A stretch of 64,000 nucleotides of DNA from NCBI GenBank assembly GCA_947491945.1, contig CANLLN010000009.1, positions 62,001-126,000 on the forward strand, read 5' to 3'. Below the pieces are notes generated by a model. The model searched no databases. It was not told where the DNA came from and saw only the letters and a program-made list of their open reading frames with translations. Shown here piece after piece: positions 34,312 through 42,911 of the stretch. How positions within the stretch are numbered: position 1 is the first letter of the stretch; every line of letters starts with the position of its first letter. The position numbers and the translations under genes were made by a program. Source of the DNA: an uncultured Carboxylicivirga sp. Its GTDB lineage: Bacteria; Bacteroidota; Bacteroidia; Bacteroidales; Marinilabiliaceae.

Positions 34312-36231
34312 ATGTCACAAACAGAAGGAAACCAACTGATTCGCCTGCATGAAGCCTTTCGCTTTATCAGCTACTTCTTGCTCTTGCTGTCTTTTTACCT
34401 GACCTGCATGGACTTTTTTGTGGCACAGGACTTCTATTTAGTGGGTTTGGAGTTTGTATTCACAAGGTTGATGCAACTGACCTTTCTCTCAGAAATTATT
34501 CCATCCAAACTATTAACCCTGGGCATGTTGCTAATTACCTGCATGGGCACCAAAGCACAGAAAGAACCGGAGCTCAAAGTAGCGACCATTGTTTTACAGA
34601 TTCTATCCGGCTTAAGCATTTATTGGGGGAGTCTGTACTTTTTACCGGACTACGTATTGGCTTACCTATTGACTTCCCTCATCGCTTTTGTGATGGTGAA
34701 TGTGGGCTTTGATAATGTGAGCAAGCTTATTAGTGTCAACCTGATGAAAGACCGCTTTAATACTGGCAACGAAAGCTTTTGGCAGGATGAAGCGCTTAGA
34801 AGTAACGACTACTCCGTAAACCTACAAAGTGAGTATATCTACAACGACAAACGTCGTCAGGGCTGGATCAATGTGGTCAATCCCTTTCGTGCCAGCATGG
34901 TGATTGGGACGCCCGGCTCCGGTAAATCATTTGGCGTGGTACAGCCTTTTATCTCGCAACACCTTCGAAAAGGTTTTTCCATGTGCGTCTATGACTTTAA
35001 ATACCCTGATTTATCAGCCTTGGCCTATACGCAATACCAACGAGGCAGAGTCAATGGTCTATTGCCGGTACACACGCAGTTTTGTGTGATCAACCTGGAT
35101 GATATCACCAAGAGTCTGCGTTGCAACCCACTGGCGCCAGAACTGATGGATAGCCCCATTGATGCCTTCGAAGCTTCAAGAACTGTTCTGTATAACCTGA
35201 ACCGAGAGTGGATACGCAAACAAGGGGAGTTCTTTTCCGAGTCAGCAGTGACCTTCTTTGCCGCTGTTATCTGGTTTTTAAAACGCTATGAAGAAGGGAA
35301 GTTCTGCACCTTGCCCCATGCCATTGAACTTTTGCAACTGGATTATGATGACCTCTTTGAAATCATGGCCACCGAGCAGGATGTGGTGAATATCATCAAC
35401 CCTTTTATCAATGCTCATCAACGAGGAGCCAGTGAACAGTTGGAAGGCCAGTTGGGCAGTCTGAAGATCGCCATCTCAAAAATCATCACCCCAGAAATTT
35501 ACTGGATATGTTCAGGTAATGATTTTACTCTGGATATTAATAATCCCGATTCACCCAAGGTGCTCTGCCTGGCCAATAACCCTTTGCGCATTGAAATCTA
35601 TGGAGCCGTGCTGTCCCTGTTTATCACGCGCATGCTGAAAATCATCAATAAGAAAGGGCAACGGCCTTCTTCTCTTATTTTTGATGAGCTACCTACCATT
35701 TACTTTAGAGGTTTGGATACCTTGATAGCCACCGCACGGAGCAATAAGATATCAACTCTTCTGGGTATCCAAACCATTGACCAATTGGTGCGGGATTACG
35801 GCAAAGAAGCGGCCAATGCCATCCTGACCAATATAGGCAATGTGTTTTCCGGTCAGGCCACAGGTGATACAGCCCGATACATCCAAAGCCGTATGGGGAA
35901 AGTGTTGCAAGAACGCCAATCGGTGAGTATCAACCGGGCTACTCAGTCATCCACCATCTCCACCCAAATGGACTACCTGGTGCCGGAAGGCAAGATAGCT
36001 ACACTGCCACAAGGTTATATGGTGGGGCAGGTAGCCGATAGTTTTGAACAGCCCATCCCCAAAAAAAGCTTTAACGCACTTATTAAACCAAGTCTTATCA
36101 ATACTCAAAAAGAACTAAGTATGCCCGACTACTACCACTTTGATGATAAAGAGCAAGTGATGGAAGGGAACCGACTGCGCATCCACAATGACATCCAGGA
36201 AATCTGTCAGCAGCGGATGCGACCGAGCTAA
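34312..36231 (+). CDS. mobC: Type IV coupling protein (MobC/TraG-VirD4 family)
   Basis: 639 residues. Four transmembrane helices in the first 135 residues anchor a hexameric ATPase that brings the relaxase-DNA complex to the channel. Walker A is GTPGSGKS (199-206) and Walker B SLIFDELPTIYF around residue 455; the family segment SNKISTLLGIQTIDQLVRDYG follows. In CTnDOT nomenclature this is MobC. Confidence 0.93.
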   Translation: MSQTEGNQLIRLHEAFRFISYFLLLLSFYLTCMDFFVAQDFYLVGLEFVFTRLMQLTFLSEIIPSKLLTLGMLLITCMGTKAQKEPELKVATIVLQILSGLSIYWGSLYFLPDYVLAYLLTSLIAFVMVNVGFDNVSKLISVNLMKDRFNTGNESFWQDEALRSNDYSVNLQSEYIYNDKRRQGWINVVNPFRASMVIGTPGSGKSFGVVQPFISQHLRKGFSMCVYDFKYPDLSALAYTQYQRGRVNGLLPVHTQFCVINLDDITKSLRCNPLAPELMDSPIDAFEASRTVLYNLNREWIRKQGEFFSESAVTFFAAVIWFLKRYEEGKFCTLPHAIELLQLDYDDLFEIMATEQDVVNIINPFINAHQRGASEQLEGQLGSLKIAISKIITPEIYWICSGNDFTLDINNPDSPKVLCLANNPLRIEIYGAVLSLFITRMLKIINKKGQRPSSLIFDELPTIYFRGLDTLIATARSNKISTLLGIQTIDQLVRDYGKEAANAILTNIGNVFSGQATGDTARYIQSRMGKVLQERQSVSINRATQSSTISTQMDYLVPEGKIATLPQGYMVGQVADSFEQPIPKKSFNALIKPSLINTQKELSMPDYYHFDDKEQVMEGNRLRIHNDIQEICQQRMRPS

Positions 36232-36263
36232 AAAAGACAATTATTAACCCCTTAAATATAGAA

Positions 36264-36947
36264 ATGATGGAACAAAAAACACGTTATGGACTCAATGAAG
36301 TGCCCCTGGAGAAACTCGAAAAAATGGGCATCAAACGCGACTTTGTCGATAAGATGGAGAAGAAAGAACTGACCGACTTCCTGAATGGTTTTCGCTCCCA
36401 GAAGCTGTACACGGTCAGTGCAAAGATTAACGATGAGAACTACCGCATTCCGGCTAAGATTCGTCTTCAAAAGGAAGAGGGCGAGATGAAGGTACGCATT
36501 CATCCCATTCAACGATTACACATCCCGGATAGCTTTATGGGGCATGCATTCTCCAAAGAAGAAAAAGCGGCCTTGCTGCAGGATAAAAACATTGGCAAAG
36601 CCATCGAGCTGCAGGATTTTAATGGCAAGAAGGATAAGTATTACATCGGCATCGATGCCAAGACCCATGAGATTATTCCGCTGAAGCAAAAGAATATCCA
36701 GGTGGCCGATAAAATCAAGGGTGTTACTCTGACAGATGCTCAGAAAGAAAAGTTATCCAACGGGGAGAAAGTGCAACTCAAAGGCATGACCGGACGCAAT
36801 GATAAGAAATTCTCAGCAACACTTCAGATTAACCCGGCTGAGCGTAACATAGGTTTTAGCAATTTCAAACAGGAGAAAGCGGCGACTCAGAAGCAAGAAA
36901 AATCCGAAACACAGAAGCAAGGAAAAATTGCCAAAGTGGGTGGCTGA
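36264..36947 (+). CDS. DUF3945/DUF4099-type mobile-element protein
   Basis: 227 residues. It opens with the DUF4099 pattern NEVPLEKLEKMGIKRDFVDK and continues with a DUF3945-like module (about 90-195) containing GHAFSKEEKAALLQDKNIGK and GVTLTDAQKEKLSNGEKVQ. The tail is Lys/Gln-rich. Such proteins are common on Bacteroidota ICEs; the function is not known. Here it sits between coupling protein and relaxosome genes. A start at 36267 is equally possible. Confidence 0.85.
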   Translation: MMEQKTRYGLNEVPLEKLEKMGIKRDFVDKMEKKELTDFLNGFRSQKLYTVSAKINDENYRIPAKIRLQKEEGEMKVRIHPIQRLHIPDSFMGHAFSKEEKAALLQDKNIGKAIELQDFNGKKDKYYIGIDAKTHEIIPLKQKNIQVADKIKGVTLTDAQKEKLSNGEKVQLKGMTGRNDKKFSATLQINPAERNIGFSNFKQEKAATQKQEKSETQKQGKIAKVGG

Positions 36948-36968
36948 TTATCGCTAATTCATTGTCGG

Positions 36969-37004
36969 AAAAGGAAAAGTAGAAACGTTTGCTTTTCCTT
37001 TTTT
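36969..37004 (+). terminator. Terminator after the tra/mobC operon
   Basis: Perfect 11-bp stem AAAAGGAAAAG (36969-36979) / CTTTTCCTTTT (36992-37002) followed by Ts. Confidence 0.85.
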
Positions 37005-37140
37005 AATGCTGATTCTCTCTGAAAAGAGAATTAAGAAATGACTCTTACGAAGTGGATGCAAGATGTGTTTTTTAGTGCCTAAAAAACGAAAGTACTTGCC
37101 CGGTGGGACTAAAATAAAACAGAGCTAAAAATTAAGAAAT
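37005..37140. other. Candidate origin of transfer
   Basis: Noncoding stretch directly upstream of the relaxosome genes. It has dyads ATTCTCT/AGAGAAT (around 37012-37031) and a perfect TTTTTTAG (37068-37075) / CTAAAAAA (37079-37086) with a 3-base loop, followed by ACTTGCCCGGTGGGACT (37094-37110). An inverted repeat followed at short distance by a conserved single-strand region is the usual layout of oriT with nic, but the nick site cannot be proved here. Confidence 0.45.
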
Positions 37141-37148
37141 TATTATTG

Positions 37149-37526
37149 ATGGCACACAAAAAATCCAAGGAGCAGCGACGCACGATTCAGTTTAAGATAC
37201 ACCTAACTACAACGGAAAAGAAACAGATTCTAGAAAGCGTCAATCAGGAGAAATACAACTCCATCAGTGATTATGCCCGTGAACGCCTTTTGAAAAAACG
37301 CTTGGCAAAACGGATTACTGTCAGTGATGATTACATCCGGATATTTAAAACGATGGATTATAACCTGACGAAGATAGGCACCAATCTCAATCAGATAGCT
37401 CATAAGCTCAATGCGTACAATACCTATGTATTAACTGAAGATGACCAGCAAACCTTCAAAGCGTGTTTTGAGCAATTGAAAAGTTGCTATCAGGTTTTGG
37501 GAGAGCACCTTCGAAAAATCAAATAA
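37149..37526 (+). CDS. mobA: MobA-like relaxosome accessory protein (MobC-Pfam family)
   Basis: 125 residues. An N-terminal ribbon-helix-helix-like domain (RRTIQFKIHLTTTEKKQIL, SISDYARERLL) is followed by the family's NLTKIGTNLNQIAHKLNA motif. These proteins bind oriT and assist the relaxase encoded next. I start at the ATG 37149; a TTG one codon earlier is less likely. Confidence 0.85.
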   Translation: MAHKKSKEQRRTIQFKIHLTTTEKKQILESVNQEKYNSISDYARERLLKKRLAKRITVSDDYIRIFKTMDYNLTKIGTNLNQIAHKLNAYNTYVLTEDDQQTFKACFEQLKSCYQVLGEHLRKIK

Positions 37527-37530
37527 AACA

Positions 37531-38964
37531 ATGGTGATAAAAATTCATCAGACCGAATCAACAAAAGATGCCTTCTATTATAATGAGCAAAAGGTGGAGG
37601 AGGATCATGCCCGATTTCTTCATAGCAGGAATACCAATGAATTGACACCTTTTGTTTATTCCCAATCTCAACGCTTGGAGCAATTATTAGCCATCGAAAA
37701 CGGTAATACACGTTGTCGAAATAAGTGTTTTCATGTATCGGTCAACCCAACGCCAAAGGAACTCGAAAAGTTAACAAAAGCTGGCATTAAAAAAGAAATT
37801 GATGCCTTTATGAAAAACATGGGCTATGGCCATCAGCCTTATTTTGTGTATGAACATGCAGATTTAAAGCGCACGCATTTTCATATTGTATCTACCCGCA
37901 TTGATGCAAATACAGGAAAGAAGATTAGTGACAGCAACGAAAAACGAAAAGTTAGTCAGTTTATACAAGAGTTGCAGCAACGATATCAATTGGAAACAAG
38001 TAAAATAAAGCCTGAGAAGGTACAACTGATACCAACTGTTAACAATACTAATATGCATGAAAGTATTCAGCAGGTAATTAAACTTCTGAATCGTTCCAAT
38101 GTCGCTAACCAGCAAGAATACCTGGATATACTTAAAGCTTTTAACCTGGAACTCTATCAATCAGAGCAAGGGCAATCTATATTAGTTAAGGACCAGGATG
38201 GACGAACCTTACGCCATCCTATTTCATTATCCCAATTTAAAGAATCACCGAACTTAAAAGACACTCTAACATCTGAAACCAATGAACAACTACAACAAGA
38301 ATTGAAACTGAAGACAGAACGGATACTTAAGGAGCTGAATAAAAGTTATCGATTCTACACTAATATAGAATTACGAGAGGCTTTTATCAAGCACAATCTA
38401 TTACCCTACAAACTCACAAAGAATGGCAATATAAACATCTATTCGCCCTTGGATAAGACAGTAGTTGATGCCCAATTTTTGCTGAAGAAAAATAAGATGC
38501 GTTTGCAGCAATTTACCCTCAGTAATGATCGGTTTTATGGAATCATTCGGGAATTAACAGAGCAGAGGCAGCAGGCAAATTATGCTGGTGTTGAGGCTTT
38601 AATTGATATAGAAAAATCAGTTTTGAATAATGGTGAGAATAGAAAAATAGTTCTAAAAGAGCTGGATTTAGAAGCTTGTGAAATATACAACCAACTGGCA
38701 TCTCAGTTTGATGTTAAGGAGCAAAAAACAGTTAAAAAGGCAATACAGTCACACTTAGAATATATAGCAGTTAAAGCCATGGATAAAGTACAGAATCCCT
38801 CAAAATCATATCAAGAAAAACAAAGCAGGAGTTATTGGGAAAAGCTGAACTACCAGTTTATGATAGAGCTTTTGAATTATCAGGATTGGCAGAGAGGAAA
38901 GGGCAGCAATAAAAGAAAAAGTATTAAAAATCACCAGCAAAGACGAAAATGGAAGCGATTTTAG
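37531..38964 (+). CDS. mobB: Relaxase/mobilisation nuclease (MobB-like)
   Basis: 477 residues. The N-terminal relaxase domain (about 1-180) has a candidate nicking tyrosine in the AFYYNEQ segment (Tyr17/Tyr18) and the metal site HADLKRTHFHIV with His109, His116 and His118. The rest is helical and Gln/Lys-rich with a basic tail. It starts four bases after the accessory gene, so the two are coupled. Last recognisable gene of the ICE. Confidence 0.92.
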   Translation: MVIKIHQTESTKDAFYYNEQKVEEDHARFLHSRNTNELTPFVYSQSQRLEQLLAIENGNTRCRNKCFHVSVNPTPKELEKLTKAGIKKEIDAFMKNMGYGHQPYFVYEHADLKRTHFHIVSTRIDANTGKKISDSNEKRKVSQFIQELQQRYQLETSKIKPEKVQLIPTVNNTNMHESIQQVIKLLNRSNVANQQEYLDILKAFNLELYQSEQGQSILVKDQDGRTLRHPISLSQFKESPNLKDTLTSETNEQLQQELKLKTERILKELNKSYRFYTNIELREAFIKHNLLPYKLTKNGNINIYSPLDKTVVDAQFLLKKNKMRLQQFTLSNDRFYGIIRELTEQRQQANYAGVEALIDIEKSVLNNGENRKIVLKELDLEACEIYNQLASQFDVKEQKTVKKAIQSHLEYIAVKAMDKVQNPSKSYQEKQSRSYWEKLNYQFMIELLNYQDWQRGKGSNKRKSIKNHQQRRKWKRF

Positions 38965-39204
38965 TTTTATGAAACCACTGTTTGGTGAGACATTTAATTC
39001 CTCCGTAACAAACATTGTCATTGACAGTCTCATAAACTGGCTTTATTAATGGTGTAGGTCTTCAGCTTAATTTGGACAGATTGGTATAAAAGTTAAGAGA
39101 TGAATTCCTATTTTATAAACCAATAAAAGTTCAATAATGAAACAGAAGAAGCAGATTGTACAATTGAAGATATTGGAAACGAAAAAAGAGACGACATTGA
39201 AAAA
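38965..39204. other. Intergenic region after relaxase; possible right boundary zone
   Basis: About 240 bases of AT-rich sequence. I looked for a repeat of the tRNA-Pro 3' end and of the GGTGACC sites and saw neither. A 30-codon open frame at 39137-39229 runs through the terminator and is probably not a gene. Confidence 0.5.
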
Positions 39205-39237
39205 AATAGCCCCTAATGGTTATCAATAAGGGCTATT
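39205..39237. terminator. Bidirectional terminator between relaxase and sulfatase genes
   Basis: Stem AATAGCCC (39205-39212) / GGGCTATT (39230-39237), extendable inward, with A-rich left and T-rich right flanks. It serves the minus-strand sulfatase operon and possibly the relaxase operon. Confidence 0.8.
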
Positions 39238-39270
39238 GTAATTTTTTATCTTAGTCTTTTTCTGTTTGTT

Positions 39271-40833
39271 TTAGTTAAACACTTCGTCAGGCCATAAAGC
39301 TTCTTTTCCACTTTCTTTAAAACTAGGTCGTTGAGCTTCTACGCTACGTAAGTAGTCAGCTAGTTTTTTTGCCAGTTCATGGGTTTTATCTGGATTGGAT
39401 GAGTTAAGATTATTGGTCTCTCCAATATCCTCTTTAATATTATATAATTCGAAATTGCCAGTTTTATACCAGTAAATCAGCTTCCAGTCATCCTCCCTGA
39501 TTGTACTACATGTACCAATTCCAGGACCACTGTGACCCCATTTATTTGGATAGTGCCATATCAGAGCGCGGTTATTGCTGGTGTTACCATTTTGTAATAA
39601 CATGGGTACGAAGCTAAGGCCATCAATTGTTTGTTTAGTTTGGTAATCGATAACATCTGCCATCTCAAGAATTGAAGGATAGAAATCTTCAATCATTAAG
39701 TAATCGTTACAAACAGAGCCTGCCTTCACTTTACCAGGCCATTTAACGAGCATGGGTTCTCGAATACCACCTTCGTAGGCCGAGCCTTTTCCACTTTTTA
39801 AGGGTGCGTTCTGAGTGTGCAATACACCACCCCTATCGTGAGCGCTAAGGCCGCCATTATCTGACATAAATAATACGATGGTGTTATCGGCAATTCCCTT
39901 TTCTTCCAGGTAATTCATTAAATCTCCTAAACTAGCATCCATACCTTCCACCATTGAAGCGTATTTGGCCTCGACATTGTCAAGACCTTTGTCAAGGTAT
40001 TTTTGGTAATAACGATTATCAGCCTCAATTGGAATATGAACGGTGTAATGCGACATGTATAGGAAAAAAGGCTTCTCTTTGTTTAGTGCACTGTCCATGG
40101 CTATTTTAGCCTCAATGGTTAATGCTTCAGTCAGGTTGATGTCTTTTCCATGATACTTTTCCAATCCTGGAACTGCCCAATGATTGATTGGTTTCCCATT
40201 TTTATCATGTCCAAAGTTTTTTAAACCTTGAAAGGAAGCTGGTGCCCCCGCTGCATGACCAGCAATATTAACATCGAAACCTAATGCCATTGGGTTTTCA
40301 GATGGTGTACCAATGGCTCCAAAATGTGCTTTACCTGAATGAATGGTATAATAACCATTTTCCTTTAATACCTGCGGTAAAGGAGTAACAGCTACTGTAT
40401 TTTCAATAGAGTCACAGGCTTGAACTCCATTTACATTCCATTTAGGAAAATCCAAAACATCATCTTTTGCATCAGGACCGGCATTACGCTTTAAGGTCCA
40501 GTTAGTCACCTTGTGACGTGCAGCATTCATTCCGCTCATCAAGCTAACACGTGTAGGGGAGCAGACAGCACAGGCATAAGCTTGTGTAAACTTCATTCCA
40601 TTGGCAGCTAATTTTTCCATATTTGGTGTATGGTACTTTTCATTCAAAGGGGTTTTCTCAGTCCAAAATGGTACCGATGTATCCTGCCAACCCATGTCAT
40701 CAACCAAAAACATGATGATGTTAGGTTTTTTTGCCACTAAGTTGGCCTTTTTAGAAGAGCAGGCCGATAAAAGCAAAGCGATGAGAATGAATGGTACTAA
40801 CTTGAGGTTTCTGTTGTATTTAATGTGTTTCAT
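39271..40833 (-). CDS. S1-family sulfatase, lipoprotein
   Basis: 520 residues. Lipoprotein signal with Cys25 (ALLLSAC). Formylglycine motif CSPTR at 91-95, in CAVCSPTRVSLMSG, needs maturation by an anaerobic or FGE-type enzyme. Metal ligands Asp45-Asp46 (VDDMG) and the SDNGG segment are present, with the typical KSGKGSAYEGGIREP and C-terminal FELYNIKEDIGET. It removes sulfate esters from a sugar, with subfamily and position not readable by eye. It follows GH20 by 30 bases on the same strand. Confidence 0.93.
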   Translation of the reverse strand: MKHIKYNRNLKLVPFILIALLLSACSSKKANLVAKKPNIIMFLVDDMGWQDTSVPFWTEKTPLNEKYHTPNMEKLAANGMKFTQAYACAVCSPTRVSLMSGMNAARHKVTNWTLKRNAGPDAKDDVLDFPKWNVNGVQACDSIENTVAVTPLPQVLKENGYYTIHSGKAHFGAIGTPSENPMALGFDVNIAGHAAGAPASFQGLKNFGHDKNGKPINHWAVPGLEKYHGKDINLTEALTIEAKIAMDSALNKEKPFFLYMSHYTVHIPIEADNRYYQKYLDKGLDNVEAKYASMVEGMDASLGDLMNYLEEKGIADNTIVLFMSDNGGLSAHDRGGVLHTQNAPLKSGKGSAYEGGIREPMLVKWPGKVKAGSVCNDYLMIEDFYPSILEMADVIDYQTKQTIDGLSFVPMLLQNGNTSNNRALIWHYPNKWGHSGPGIGTCSTIREDDWKLIYWYKTGNFELYNIKEDIGETNNLNSSNPDKTHELAKKLADYLRSVEAQRPSFKESGKEALWPDEVFN

Positions 40834-40863
40834 TTGTATTGGTATTTTTAATTAAGCGAGAAA

Positions 40864-42807
40864 TTAGTTAATGGTGTAAGCATCCATTACTGGCTTAAAT
40901 TTCTCTAAACTTTGCTGTAAGCCACCCGGACGGTTACGCTCAAGCCATAGGAGCTGATAATCGTGCAGGATTGATTTTAAATCACTTTGCAAATCATATT
41001 TTACCTTATCTGAGGCCTTTGATATTTTATTATCATGTAAAGTAAGTCTTGCCTTTGCCTGCAATGCTGTATGTTTTGCAAATTGGGCAGCCACCATAAG
41101 TTCTTTTGCCAGCAACTCATCTTCCTGATTGTATTTGTTACAGTTTTCGAGCACCTTGATGATAGTGGTTAATTTATCTATAACCTTGTGTGTTTTTTTG
41201 AGGTTGACATGAGCAAATCGCTCTGTTGTAAGCAGGCTGTCAGGTTGTAATAGCATTTCATAAAACGTATTAACATACCTTCTTAGGTCTTCATCGTACA
41301 GTTTATAAACATGCCCCAGTTCTATAAGTTGATGAGCTATTTCTTTATTGCCACTTTCAATAGCATGGTTAGCTACAGCTTGCTCAATGTTTAGTTCCAT
41401 GTTTTCGTTAACACTCCAGCTTAAAGCGGCCCCGTACATCAGCGGAGGATAACTAATAGCATACGGTTGCCAATGCCCATGATCCCCCCAGTCGGTGTTT
41501 AAATAACCGATGGCACCGTGTTGTTTTCCGGCTATGGCTGCCTTCTGTTGGTTTTCAAGGGCATTGGGCAAACGTCCTATAAATGATCGCCAGCTGGAAG
41601 TTCCTGGGCAAACATAGAATGGTACGCCAGCTTTTTTCATTTTCTCGCAATTTTTATCAAACGGATACCAATAACGATAACCCCATACCATGCATGTGAT
41701 GTTATCAGGAAGACGGTGTAAATCTTTAGGGTAGTTTAAAATGATATCAGCCCACATTTGTGGTTCATAGCCTTTGTCATTCAGCGTTTGTGTGATTTCA
41801 GACATGTATGACAGATAGACTTCTGATTTGCCGTGTTTATCACATTCTTCTTTTGAGCGACCATAACCAAGTTCCCATGGTTCGTCACCTCCAATATTTA
41901 CACTCTTTGAACGGAAGTTAGGTAGTAGTTCATCATATAACCCATTGACTAGCTCCAGTGAGCCTGGATCTACCGGATTAAATGTCGTCCGTTTCCTTTC
42001 ATGTCTTTCGCCATTAGGTACCACATGTACTAATTCGGCCAAGTGTTGATACTCTTTGTGGTCAAACCACTTTTCCATGTGCCCAAGAGAGTTCTGATTA
42101 GCAATCAATTCAATGAAGTTAGCATGGCAATAGGCATCAATGGCAATTATATCCTCAGCAGTATAAGGCGAGTAACCTTTCCATACCTTTTCGTGATTTT
42201 GATAGGCAAAGGTATGCTCGGTATACAACTGAACCTGATTAATTTTCCAAGAAGCAAATTGGTCGATGTATTTAAAAAGAGTGGTTAAAGTTGGAACTTT
42301 ATCGCGGCTGATATCAAGCATGATACCACGATTGGTATAATCCGGATGGTCTTCAATATGCAATTGCGGAATGGCACCAAACTGCTTGGCATAGTCAATG
42401 ATTTGTTCCAAGGTTTTAATGCCGTTATTAAGTCCTTTCACATCATTACCTGTTAAACGAATGCCAGACGCATCAATATCAATTTTGTATCCTTGAGTTG
42501 GAGCATCCTTCTTATTCAAAATGGCTAACTCAAGTAAAGGCTTTTCACCATTAGCCAATTGATGAGTTAATTCGCATGATATGCCAATGTCAGATAATTG
42601 CTGTTTAACTTTTCTTGCTAAGTTAGTAATTCTGGCATCCTTTATTTCTGGAGATATAAGCATGCGACCTTTTACGATTCCCAAATTACCTTCGTTGCAC
42701 GAAATGTGTTTTGGCACAGGCATCAAGTATTCAGTAAGCGGTACTTTGGCCGAGGATGAGATAATGCAGGCGTACAGGGCTGCAACTATTAATACAAACT
42801 TCACCAT
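40864..42807 (-). CDS. GH20 family beta-N-acetylhexosaminidase
   Basis: 647 residues. A signal peptide (about 1-20) is followed by a GH20b-type alpha/beta domain (about 25-155), then the TIM barrel starting at DYTNRGIMLDISRDKVPT. The catalytic pair is Asp308-Glu309 in NIGGDEPWEL. Such enzymes release terminal GlcNAc or GalNAc. Cotranscribed with the sulfatase, suggesting that desulfation and HexNAc release are coordinated. The C-terminal 200 residues are helical. Confidence 0.9.
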   Translation of the reverse strand: MVKFVLIVAALYACIISSSAKVPLTEYLMPVPKHISCNEGNLGIVKGRMLISPEIKDARITNLARKVKQQLSDIGISCELTHQLANGEKPLLELAILNKKDAPTQGYKIDIDASGIRLTGNDVKGLNNGIKTLEQIIDYAKQFGAIPQLHIEDHPDYTNRGIMLDISRDKVPTLTTLFKYIDQFASWKINQVQLYTEHTFAYQNHEKVWKGYSPYTAEDIIAIDAYCHANFIELIANQNSLGHMEKWFDHKEYQHLAELVHVVPNGERHERKRTTFNPVDPGSLELVNGLYDELLPNFRSKSVNIGGDEPWELGYGRSKEECDKHGKSEVYLSYMSEITQTLNDKGYEPQMWADIILNYPKDLHRLPDNITCMVWGYRYWYPFDKNCEKMKKAGVPFYVCPGTSSWRSFIGRLPNALENQQKAAIAGKQHGAIGYLNTDWGDHGHWQPYAISYPPLMYGAALSWSVNENMELNIEQAVANHAIESGNKEIAHQLIELGHVYKLYDEDLRRYVNTFYEMLLQPDSLLTTERFAHVNLKKTHKVIDKLTTIIKVLENCNKYNQEDELLAKELMVAAQFAKHTALQAKARLTLHDNKISKASDKVKYDLQSDLKSILHDYQLLWLERNRPGGLQQSLEKFKPVMDAYTIN

Positions 42808-42911
42808 GATTTTATTTTATTAATTGATTAACGTATCGTGTATAATTGTATTCGTTGTAGAATATAGAATATGGTAAGGTTAGTCGTGTAATAGTGGTTT
42901 TGTAGCTATCT

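Larger units (their letters stand above)
19559..39240. mobile_element. CTnDOT-type integrative and conjugative element (ends not proven)
   Basis: The stretch holds an IntDOT-like integrase, RteC, a helicase-loader pair, a full mating-pair-formation set of Bacteroidota type (TraE, F, G, I, J, K, L, M, N), a coupling protein and MobA/MobB, all collinear. The left limit is placed at tRNA-Pro copy 2 and the right limit at the terminator after the relaxase, both by gene content only. No direct repeat marking attL/attR was found, so the element may extend right into the polysaccharide locus and beyond the window. Confidence 0.85.

Noticed and set aside
39137-39229. 30-codon open frame after the relaxase
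   Set aside because: Runs through the terminator stem and has no recognisable features.
38965-39270. Right attachment site (attR) of the ICE
   Set aside because: No copy of the tRNA-Pro 3' end or of the GGTGACC sites was found there by eye; reporting an att site would be a guess.
39271-40833. Naming a specific sulfatase subfamily and sulfate position
   Set aside because: Subfamily assignment needs phylogeny; the visible motifs only prove an S1-type formylglycine sulfatase.
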